Shown here: piece after piece, positions 22,610 to 28,181 of the stretch
How positions within the stretch are numbered: position 1 is the stretch's first letter
Layout: every line of letters starts with the position of its first letter
NCBI GenBank assembly: GCA_002352145.1
Contig: DEHX01000047.1
Span: 1-28,181, forward strand
Length of the DNA: 28,181 bases
Direction of reading: 5' to 3'
From: Chitinophagaceae bacterium UBA2789
GTDB taxonomy: Bacteria; Bacteroidota; Bacteroidia; Chitinophagales; Chitinophagaceae
Made by a program: the position numbers and the translations under genes
The notes under the pieces: model-generated
Told to the model about the DNA's origin: nothing
Database searches by the model: none
Seen by the model: the letters and a program-made list of their open reading frames with translations, nothing else

Positions 22610-24061
22610 ATGAAGATCGCAGTAGCTAAAGGAGATGGAATCGGTCCTGAGATAATGGATGCCGTACTTAAAATATTCAATGCCAATAATGTACCTCTTG
22701 ATTACGATTTTGTGGATATGGGTAAATGGGTCTTTGACAAAGGCTTCAATAATGGCATGACCCCTGAAGCAAAGCAAACTATTGAAACCCTTGGCCTCCT
22801 TTTTAAGGGGCCCATGGAAACCCCTAAAGGAAAGGGGGTAAAAAGTATAAATGTTACTGCCCGTAAAACCTGGAACACTTTTGCCAATAAAAGAGACTTC
22901 CGGACACTTCATGGTGTGGATACCGTTTTCAGTAAAGCAGGTATCCCCATTGATATAACAGTAGTAAGAGAAAATATTGAAGATACCTATGGCGGTATCG
23001 AGCATATGCTGACCCATGATGTGGCATTAAGCCGCCGTTTCATCACCCGTCCGGGAAGTATGCAGGTAATACGCTATGCTTTTGAAATGGCTAAACAGAA
23101 AAAGGCCCGCCGCATCACCTGTGGCCACAAAGCCAATATCATGAAAATTACAGATGGATTATTCCTGGAGTGTTTTTATGAAGTGGCAAAAGAATACCCG
23201 GAACTGAAAGCAGACGACATTATCGTAGATGATCTATGCATGAAACTGGTAACGAGACCAGATACGTTTGATGTAGTGGTGCTGACCAACCTGCAGGGCG
23301 ATATTGTTTCTGACCTCTGTGCCGGCCTGGTGGGCGGACTTGGATTTGCACCTTCTGCTAATATCGGAGACCACATCTCCATCTTTGAAGCGGTTCATGG
23401 AACAGCGCCTGATATTGCAGGAAAAAATATTGCTAACCCAACTGCTTTGTTGTTAAGCGGCCTGGCTATGCTCCGCCATGTGGGACTTACTGAAAATGCA
23501 GCAATCATTGAAAATGCATTGCTTTATACGTTAGAAACCGGGGTTCATACAGGCGATTTTGGTGATAAATCAACCGCTGCAGTTAATACCACACAGTTTG
23601 CGGATGCTATCATCAGCAATTTTGGTAAGAAACCGGGAATAGGTGCCAGGGAAATCATTCCCAACAAACCCGGCACACCCACACCTCTCAAACTGGAAAT
23701 CAACCCCATGATGATTTCAAAAGAATCAGACAAAGAAATCATTGTTGGCGTTGACCTGTTTATTGAAAGTGATGAACAGCCGGCAGCAATAGCAGCTAAA
23801 TGTCAGCGTCATGCGGGTGTGAAATTCAACTTGATCAATATCAGCAATCGGGGTACCCAAGTTTGGCCGACGGGCTCTGTATATACCAACCTGGTAAATC
23901 AATACAATGTCCGTTTTGAAAGTATTGACGATGAACCGCTCAATCAGCAGGATGCAATTGGACTTTATGTTAGCATGAGCGGCAACTTCAAAATATGTTC
24001 TTTCGAACTGCTGAATAAATGGGGAGATAAAAAGGCCTATAGCCTCGCCCAGGGCCAATAA
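22610..24061 (+). CDS. icd: Isocitrate dehydrogenase, Thermus-type with C-terminal extension, predicted NAD+-preferring
   Basis: The enzyme oxidatively decarboxylates isocitrate to 2-oxoglutarate in the TCA cycle. The 483 residues divide into a beta-decarboxylating dehydrogenase core (1-340) and a C-terminal domain (about 370-483, containing NISNRGTQVWPTGS) matching the extension of Thermus thermophilus IDH. Substrate residues are present: Ser79, Asn81 and Arg85 in KSINVTARK, Arg95, Arg120 and Tyr127 (ENIEDTYGGIEH), and the metal-site region around IVDDLCMKLVTRP and LQGDIVSDL. In the cofactor loop GTAPDIAGKNIANP, Asp268-Ile269 replace the Lys-Tyr pair of NADP+-dependent IDHs; Asp-Ile is the NAD+ pair of isopropylmalate dehydrogenase. 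Homologues are usually labelled NADP-dependent, so that label may be wrong here. A terminator follows. Confidence 0.92.
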   Translation: MKIAVAKGDGIGPEIMDAVLKIFNANNVPLDYDFVDMGKWVFDKGFNNGMTPEAKQTIETLGLLFKGPMETPKGKGVKSINVTARKTWNTFANKRDFRTLHGVDTVFSKAGIPIDITVVRENIEDTYGGIEHMLTHDVALSRRFITRPGSMQVIRYAFEMAKQKKARRITCGHKANIMKITDGLFLECFYEVAKEYPELKADDIIVDDLCMKLVTRPDTFDVVVLTNLQGDIVSDLCAGLVGGLGFAPSANIGDHISIFEAVHGTAPDIAGKNIANPTALLLSGLAMLRHVGLTENAAIIENALLYTLETGVHTGDFGDKSTAAVNTTQFADAIISNFGKKPGIGAREIIPNKPGTPTPLKLEINPMMISKESDKEIIVGVDLFIESDEQPAAIAAKCQRHAGVKFNLINISNRGTQVWPTGSVYTNLVNQYNVRFESIDDEPLNQQDAIGLYVSMSGNFKICSFELLNKWGDKKAYSLAQGQ

Positions 24062-24083
24062 ATACAATTACATAAATAATTAG

Positions 24084-24120
24084 AAAAAGGAGACGTTAGC
24101 AGCGTTTCCTTTTTTCTTTT
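24084..24120 (+). terminator. Rho-independent terminator after idh
   Basis: A 12-bp stem (24084-24095 with 24103-24114, one G-U pair) closes a 7-base loop TTAGCAG, with a T-rich run through 24120. It separates idh from the iron-sulfur protein gene, whose ATG is 33 bases further on. Confidence 0.85.
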
Positions 24121-24152
24121 TACTGGCTTAAATTACAGGACAAAATTCCATT

Positions 24153-24593
24153 ATGGGTAAAGAAAGCTTCAAATATTCCAACAATGAGATCACAGTTGTA
24201 TGGAAACCCAATACCTGCATCCACTCCACACTTTGCTGGAAAGGATTGATCGAAGTATTTAATCCCAGGGAAAAGCCATGGATTAAAATGGTTGGTGCAA
24301 CAACAGAAAAAATTATAGAACAGGTAAGAAAATGTCCGAGTGGTGCTTTAAGCTATTACCGAAATGATGAATTGCCGGAAAATCCCGGCGAAGTCATGTC
24401 TGAATCTGCGAGTATCCTGAAAATTGAAGTTTCACCCAACGGCCCTTACCTGGTAAAATCGGAATGCCTCATCATTCACAGTGATGGAAGAGAGGAAACA
24501 AAAACAGGTACCATAGCGCTATGCCGCTGCGGCGCCTCTGGCAATAAACCTTACTGCGATGGCAGCCACCGGAAAATTGATTTTCAGGAATAA
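24153..24593 (+). CDS. Fer4_19 plus CDGSH iron-sulfur protein
   Basis: This 146-residue cytosolic protein joins two iron-sulfur modules. The N-terminal 70 residues are a divergent single-cluster Fer4_19 domain with Cys22 and Cys28 (TCIHSTLCWKGL) and Cys61 (RKCPSGALSYY). The C-terminal 60 residues are a CDGSH domain whose 2Fe-2S ligands Cys124, Cys126, Cys135 and His139 are all present in CRCGASGNKPYCDGSH. Three-Cys-one-His clusters of this kind are redox-active and can be transferred to acceptors. The fused arrangement is common in Bacteroidota and other bacteria, with no assigned reaction. It lies between a terminator and the thioredoxin-like gene, which starts 20 bases later. Confidence 0.92.
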   Translation: MGKESFKYSNNEITVVWKPNTCIHSTLCWKGLIEVFNPREKPWIKMVGATTEKIIEQVRKCPSGALSYYRNDELPENPGEVMSESASILKIEVSPNGPYLVKSECLIIHSDGREETKTGTIALCRCGASGNKPYCDGSHRKIDFQE

Positions 24594-24595
24594 AC

Positions 24596-24603
24596 TAACT
24601 TTA
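24596..24603 (+). promoter_or_regulatory. Candidate -7 box TAACTTTA for the thioredoxin-like gene
   Basis: TAACTTTA fits the -7 consensus at 7 of 8 positions, 10 bases before the ATG at 24614. A TTG at 24577-24579 lies 16 bases upstream, just short of the usual 17-23. The gene could instead be cotranscribed with the iron-sulfur protein gene. Confidence 0.35.
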
Positions 24604-24613
24604 GCTGATCAAT

Positions 24614-25951
24614 ATGAAAAATAACCTTATCCTTTTAGTACTGTTAACAGTATTCCACCTGCAATCCCATGCACAGGTAAGTTTCAGAAATATATCTTTT
24701 GATGAAGCACTCAAAGAATCTGCAACTAATGGGAAGCTGATTTTTATCCAATTTGAATCTGCAACATGTACTCAATGCAATGAAGTAGCAGATAAGGCGT
24801 TTTCAGATGCAAAACTGGGTGAAAAGATGAATCAGTCCTTTATTTGTCTGAAGATTACAAATAATCATACTGACCGTCAAAAAGTAGCATCGCTTTTTAA
24901 TAAAAGCAACAGTAGTTTCGGTTCACTATTTATAGCGGCAGATGGATCACTGATACACACATATGCCAGAAGCTCAACCATGGCAAAAAATTATGAAGAA
25001 GAAGCTGAAAAAGCCCTTTCGAAAGCAGGCGAAAGTGTCAGATTAAAAAACCTGGAAGAATTGTATAAAAACGGGAACCGTAACCTGGACTTTCTGGAGA
25101 TGTATATGACTGCAAAAAAAAATCTTCAGTTAGAGACAGATAAGTTACTGGATGAATATGTAACATTAATACCTGCAGATTCTTTATCATCGAAAAGAAT
25201 GTTTGTCTTTATCATCTTAATGACCCCGTTATATGAAAGTGTGGCGTACCAAAAAATTGAAGACTTTTACCTGGCTGTTGAAAAAAGAAAATATAATTAT
25301 CAATACCCGCTTAAGCCGACTGTTAGATCATCTATTGCAAATAAGTCTATGCGTAAAGCCATCGCTGAAAAGAATGAACCATATGCACACCGGGTAGCGG
25401 ATTTTGCCGGGAAACTGTATCCCACAGACTTAGGCAAAGCAAAAAAAACGTACGAGAGTTTCATACTTGATTATTACAAAGGCGTAAACGATAACACTAA
25501 ATATCTTCAGCTTGCTGCCAGCTATTATGACTCCTACTATATGACTATCCCGGTTGATTCTGTTAAAAAAGCCGATACAGCAAACATGAACAAACTGGCC
25601 CGAAATCAACAAGGCACCAAAATAAAACAGGGCGATTCTACTGTAGTAATAAGAAAGCAAATAATGTTTGCCTCAGAAGCTGGAAAGTTTAGCAGCGAAC
25701 TAACGGGAGCTGCCAAAAAATTTCTGGAAATCACTGATAATGCAGACTACCTGTCAAAAGCATTAAAATGGTCGGAAAAGGCCATCGCCTTCAATGAAAC
25801 TTTTACAGCTATGAATGTTTATGCGCTGCTATTGTATAAAACTAATAATAAGCCAAAAGCAATTAGCTGGCAGGAAAAGGCTATAGCCCTTAAAAAGAAA
25901 ATGGGATATGATACAAAATCTCTCGAAAAAGAATTAAGCGAAATGAAATAA
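24614..25951 (+). CDS. Exported thioredoxin-fold protein with helical repeat tail
   Basis: The 445-residue product has a signal peptide (NLILLVLLTVFHLQSHAQ) and a thioredoxin-fold domain at about residues 24-135. The redox motif is CTQC (Cys52-Cys55) in FESATCTQCNEVADKAF, typical of the Thioredoxin_7/DUF255-like group where a Lys/Glu-rich helix follows. The remaining 300 residues are helical, ending in TPR-like pairs (YLSKALKWSEKAIAFNET, YALLLYKTNNKPKAISWQEKAIAL). Predicted periplasmic location suggests a thiol-disulfide role on exported proteins, but the partner is unknown. It ends 5 bases before the convergent small membrane protein gene. Confidence 0.8.
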   Translation: MKNNLILLVLLTVFHLQSHAQVSFRNISFDEALKESATNGKLIFIQFESATCTQCNEVADKAFSDAKLGEKMNQSFICLKITNNHTDRQKVASLFNKSNSSFGSLFIAADGSLIHTYARSSTMAKNYEEEAEKALSKAGESVRLKNLEELYKNGNRNLDFLEMYMTAKKNLQLETDKLLDEYVTLIPADSLSSKRMFVFIILMTPLYESVAYQKIEDFYLAVEKRKYNYQYPLKPTVRSSIANKSMRKAIAEKNEPYAHRVADFAGKLYPTDLGKAKKTYESFILDYYKGVNDNTKYLQLAASYYDSYYMTIPVDSVKKADTANMNKLARNQQGTKIKQGDSTVVIRKQIMFASEAGKFSSELTGAAKKFLEITDNADYLSKALKWSEKAIAFNETFTAMNVYALLLYKTNNKPKAISWQEKAIALKKKMGYDTKSLEKELSEMK

Positions 25952-25956
25952 TTCAT

Positions 25957-26178
25957 TTACCAAAACCACACCCATTTGAAGTAAGCATAACTTGAAATAC
26001 TAATCACAGCAAAGCATAACAACAAAGAAGACAAAAATGCTTTCCGGGAAATGGCATCTTTGAAGCCTGTGTTTAAGAGCTGTTTAAGGCTCATAAATAA
26101 ATAGAAACAGTTTACCATTACTATTGCCAGGTAGATAATTGTCACAGGCCCGAAGAAAATGAACCAATAAAACCACAT
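25957..26178 (-). CDS. Small two-helix membrane protein of unknown function (73 aa)
   Basis: Two hydrophobic helices, residues about 5-28 (FIFFGPVTIIYLAIVMVNCF) and 48-66 (FLSSLLLCFAVISISSYAYF), flank a short polar loop LKQLLNTGFKDAISRKA whose basic residues suggest it faces the cytoplasm. The ATG at 26178 lies three bases after the yciH stop, so it appears translationally linked as the last gene of nadC-yciH. It is not recognised as a family. Hydrophobic pattern and spacing support it, though it is short. Confidence 0.6.
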   Translation of the reverse strand: MWFYWFIFFGPVTIIYLAIVMVNCFYLFMSLKQLLNTGFKDAISRKAFLSSLLLCFAVISISSYAYFKWVWFW

Positions 26179-26181
26179 CGC

Positions 26182-26526
26182 CTATCCCGATTTTTTTGTC
26201 TGTGAGTACCCATTCTTTAGCAGCCATTGCAGCACTTTGTCCCGTTGGTCACCCTGTACGATAATCTCACCATCTTTGGCTGATCCGCCGGTGCCGCAAA
26301 ATGATTTTAGTTTTTTACCAAGGTCTTCAAGATCGTCTGCCTTTCCGGTAAAACCATCTACTAATGTAACCGTTTTGCCACCCCTGTTCTTTGCATCCAG
26401 TTTTACTCGAAGTTTTTGTTGAGCTGGTAAAAGCGTCTCTGCATTTTCCTGCTCCTGCTCAAAGGAAAAATTGGGGTCTGTGCTGTATACAAATCCCCGG
26501 CTGTCAGGTTTATTTTTCTTACTCAT
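26182..26526 (-). CDS. yciH: SUI1/eIF1-like translation factor (YciH)
   Basis: From the ATG at 26526 the protein has 114 residues. A disordered acidic N terminus (FVYSTDPNFSFEQEQE) leads into the SUI1 fold: LRVKLDAKNRGGKTVTLVDGF, the basic loop and conserved DLGKKLKSFCGTGGSAKDGEIIVQGDQRDKVLQWLLKNGY. In bacteria YciH binds the 30S subunit and can favour fidelity of start selection or reduce initiation under stress, like eIF1. A longer frame starts at a TTG at 26535; the ATG was preferred. It lies 20 bases after nadC and three before the small membrane gene. Confidence 0.93.
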   Translation of the reverse strand: MSKKNKPDSRGFVYSTDPNFSFEQEQENAETLLPAQQKLRVKLDAKNRGGKTVTLVDGFTGKADDLEDLGKKLKSFCGTGGSAKDGEIIVQGDQRDKVLQWLLKNGYSQTKKSG

Positions 26527-26546
26527 TATTTTCAATTATCCGATTA

Positions 26547-27404
26547 TCAAATTATCACGGCCTTTAAACTCAGATCAAGGCTCCGTGCCTGGTGTATCAA
26601 TGCTCCTACACTTACAAAATCAACACCTGTTTGAGCATACGCTTCAATATTGTCCAGGTTAATTCCACCGCTGGCTTCTGTTTCGAACTCCTCTCCTATA
26701 AGTTTCACTGCCTCATGAACCTGCTCGGGAGTAAAATTATCCAGCATAATGCGGAATACTATTCCCTTTCCTGCTTTTATGACTCTTTTTACATCATCCA
26801 GGCTTCTTGTTTCTACTTCTATTTTCAAACCTGGTTTTACCTCCTTCACATACCTTGCTGCTTTTTCAATAGCCTTCTCAAGTCCGCCGCTATAATCAAT
26901 ATGATTATCCTTTAACATGATCATGTCATATAAGCCAAAGCGGTGATTAACACCTCCCCCGATTTTCACCGCTTCTTTCTCCAGCAATCGAAAATTGGGA
27001 GTAGTTTTCCGGGTGTCCAGCAGCCGGGTTTTGTAGCCTTTTAATTTATCGGTGTATTGTTTGGTTAATGTGGCGATGCCGCTCATTCGCTGCATGCAAT
27101 TCAGTACTAATCTTTCACACATCAGAATAGTATGAACTAATGCCTCTACTTCAAAGGCCTTTTCCCCATACCTCATTTCATCCCCATCATTTTTAAAAGA
27201 AATAAATTTTGTATCCGGTTGTTTATAAGTAAAAATTTTTTCAGCCACAGATAGACCTGCAAGTATGCCATCTTGTTTGATCTTTAAAACTGCCCTTCCT
27301 TTTGCTCCCGGAGAAATACTGGCCAAAGTTGAATGATCGCCATCTCCTACGTCTTCTTTCAATGCCTCGTTGATCAGGTGTTGTAATGCGTTGTCAAAAC
27401 TCAT
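26547..27404 (-). CDS. nadC: Quinolinate phosphoribosyltransferase (carboxylating)
   Basis: NadC converts quinolinate and PRPP to nicotinate mononucleotide with loss of CO2, in the de novo NAD route. The 285-residue length is standard. Motifs: EDVGDGDHST at 17-26, CERLVLNCMQRMSGIAT, the substrate-binding DTRKTTP (130-136), KIGGGVNHRFGLYD (147-160) and MLKDNHI (163-169), and the PRPP-binding EASGGINLDNI and VDFVSVGALIHQA near the C terminus. It starts a nadC-yciH-small membrane protein operon. The nadE gene, the last step of the pathway, is also in this window but in another operon. The predicted promoter overlaps the terminator of the upstream DUF4783 gene. Confidence 0.96.
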   Translation of the reverse strand: MSFDNALQHLINEALKEDVGDGDHSTLASISPGAKGRAVLKIKQDGILAGLSVAEKIFTYKQPDTKFISFKNDGDEMRYGEKAFEVEALVHTILMCERLVLNCMQRMSGIATLTKQYTDKLKGYKTRLLDTRKTTPNFRLLEKEAVKIGGGVNHRFGLYDMIMLKDNHIDYSGGLEKAIEKAARYVKEVKPGLKIEVETRSLDDVKRVIKAGKGIVFRIMLDNFTPEQVHEAVKLIGEEFETEASGGINLDNIEAYAQTGVDFVSVGALIHQARSLDLSLKAVII

Positions 27405-27408
27405 GCAG

Positions 27409-27436
27409 CAAAAATAAAGAAGCCCCGGCTATGCAA
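27409..27436 (-). promoter_or_regulatory. Candidate nadC promoter overlapping a terminator hairpin
   Basis: On the minus strand, TATTTTTG (27416-27409) is an exact TAnnTTTG match with a TTG (27436-27434) 17 bases before it. The TTG falls in the loop of the hairpin and the -7 box forms its T-rich tail. The box ends four bases before the ATG (27404). Confidence 0.5.
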
Positions 27437-27445
27437 CCGGGGCTT
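27420..27445 (-). terminator. Rho-independent terminator of the DUF4783 gene
   Basis: AAGCCCCGG (27420-27428) and CCGGGGCTT (27437-27445) form a perfect 9-bp GC-rich stem with an 8-base loop. Read on the minus strand it is followed by TCTTTATTTTT, so it serves the DUF4783 gene ending at 27468. Confidence 0.85.
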
Positions 27446-27467
27446 TATCAATATTTGAATAGAATAA

Positions 27468-27860
27468 TTATTCTATTGCCTGGAACCTGATTTCTTTTAT
27501 TACTTCTTTTCCGCCTTTCATCTTCATCAGTACATTGGTACGGAAGTTCCCGGCATTGGTTTGCAAAGTACCGATACAGAAATGTCCGTTAGGGCCATCT
27601 CCTTTATGTTTTAATTCAAATCCCTTAACACCGTTATTGCTAAAAAAGTCTTTTACTATTAATTGTGCCTGGGCCTTACTATAACTATCACTTTTATCGG
27701 GCAAAGAAAGCTCAACATTATCATCAAAATAGCTGGCCAATTGCCCTGCATTGCCTGACTTTAATGCATTGATAACCTCATCTATACCACCTTTTTGGAC
27801 GGTAAAGGATGATAATAATAAGAATGTACCCAACAGCAGTGATGTAAAGATTGGTTTCAT
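27468..27860 (-). CDS. Exported DUF4783 (NTF2-like) protein
   Basis: From the ATG at 27860 the product is 130 residues: a signal peptide (KPIFTSLLLGTFLLLSSF) and a single NTF2-like domain of the DUF4783 family. Recognisable segments are IDEVINALKSGNAGQLASYFDDNVELSLPDKSD, AQLIVKDFFSNNGVKGFELKHKGDG and HFCIGTLQTNAGNFRTNVLMK. The cone-like NTF2 fold often binds a small ligand, but none is known for this family. A longer frame opens at a GTG at 27878; the ATG begins the signal peptide properly. It has its own terminator and lies on the minus strand, divergent from gpmI. Confidence 0.85.
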   Translation of the reverse strand: MKPIFTSLLLGTFLLLSSFTVQKGGIDEVINALKSGNAGQLASYFDDNVELSLPDKSDSYSKAQAQLIVKDFFSNNGVKGFELKHKGDGPNGHFCIGTLQTNAGNFRTNVLMKMKGGKEVIKEIRFQAIE

Positions 27861-28066
27861 AACAAATGTGTTTTTCACAGGTGTTTAATCTAAAAACATG
27901 CCACAGTAACGTGGAGTCATCAACAGGTACTAAAGTACTAAAAACCAACCGCTTTTTATAGGTTTCGGATGGCAGATAGCAGATTAGGGTGTAGTTTTAC
28001 AGGGTGCAGACCGGCCTAGTTACCTTTAAATGAATGTATTTCTACGAAAAAGCCTGAATTAATAAA
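27861..28066. other. Divergent intergenic region DUF4783/gpmI (206 bp)
   Basis: It must hold the promoters of both neighbours. On the plus strand, TACCTTTA (28021-28028) fits the -7 consensus at 7 of 8 positions, 38 bases before gpmI. A short direct repeat TACTAAAGTACTAAA lies near 27930-27945. No RNA gene or open frame is evident. Confidence 0.4.
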
Positions 28067-28181
28067 ATGTCAAAGAAAAAAGTCATACTCGTCATCATGG
28101 ACGGCTGGGGGTTGGGAAAAGTTGCCTCGGCAGATGCTATCCAAAATGCCAATGTTCCCTTTACCAGGTCCCTTTACAGTT
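28067..28181 (+). CDS. gpmI: 2,3-bisphosphoglycerate-independent phosphoglycerate mutase, start only
   Basis: Only the first 38 codons are in the window. The sequence MSKKKVILVIMDGWG, followed by a Ser/Asn-rich ADAIQNANVPFTRSLY segment, is the well-conserved N terminus of GpmI, where the Asp of MDGWG is a manganese ligand. The full enzyme, of about 510 residues, interconverts 3- and 2-phosphoglycerate in glycolysis. The ATG at 28067 is supported by the immediate strand and Asp motif. Confidence 0.92.
   Translation, partial: MSKKKVILVIMDGWGLGKVASADAIQNANVPFTRSLYS

Noticed and set aside
22797..22845. G/C-rich inverted pattern (AAGGGGCCC and CCCCT runs) inside idh as a regulatory hairpin
   Set aside because: It lies within the highly conserved KGPMETPKGKG coding segment, so codon constraints explain it.

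Overview
The window looks like ordinary chromosomal core DNA from a Bacteroidota member, most likely a Chitinophagaceae-type organism. The evidence is a MoxR/DUF58/Bat cluster, a GldB-family lipoprotein, a DUF5686 outer-membrane protein, a Thermus-like isocitrate dehydrogenase with a C-terminal extension, a lipoprotein carrying the acidic post-cysteine signal typical of Bacteroidota surface lipoproteins, TAnnTTTG-type -7 promoter boxes, and almost no Shine-Dalgarno sequences. I see 29 protein genes, no rRNA or tRNA, no insertion sequence, no CRISPR and no phage or plasmid module. The first and last genes are cut by the window ends.

Layout. Positions 1-5181 encode two large outer-membrane barrel proteins in tandem, a beta-propeller/barrel protein and a DUF5686 protein, separated by a clean terminator. 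A convergent glycosyltransferase-fold gene with a degenerate DxD region follows. Positions 6037-10305 are a compact glycerol operon, glpK-glpD-glpF plus a secreted RidA-like protein, headed by a perfect 8+8 bp palindrome overlapping the predicted promoter. A class III aminotransferase (minus) and a gamma carbonic anhydrase (plus) diverge from a short-repeat-rich intergenic region. Two small genes, a lipoprotein and an unknown 109-aa protein, come next.

Positions 12821-17569 (minus strand) form a reduced Bat-type operon: moxR, DUF58, a BatD-like single-pass protein, a BatA-like VWA protein, then rsgA. No batB, batC or batE is present locally. Beyond it are a lipocalin-like lipoprotein, nadE (minus), gldB, a fatty-acid desaturase, apaG (minus), and an isocitrate dehydrogenase whose cofactor-site residues predict NAD+ rather than NADP+. 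These are followed by a Fer4_19/CDGSH iron-sulfur protein and an exported thioredoxin-fold protein. The minus-strand operon nadC-yciH-small membrane protein follows, then a DUF4783 protein and the start of gpmI.

How the genes work together. GlpF imports glycerol, GlpK phosphorylates it, GlpD oxidises it to dihydroxyacetone phosphate, and GpmI lies further down the same glycolytic route. NadC and NadE are two steps of NAD synthesis. MoxR and the DUF58, BatD-like and VWA proteins probably form one membrane-associated chaperone-like machine. I did not find a clearly new system. The best leads are the glp palindrome, the IDH cofactor switch, the terminator/promoter overlap before nadC, promoter boxes directly abutting start codons, the degenerate glycosyltransferase, and the trimmed Bat operon fused to rsgA.
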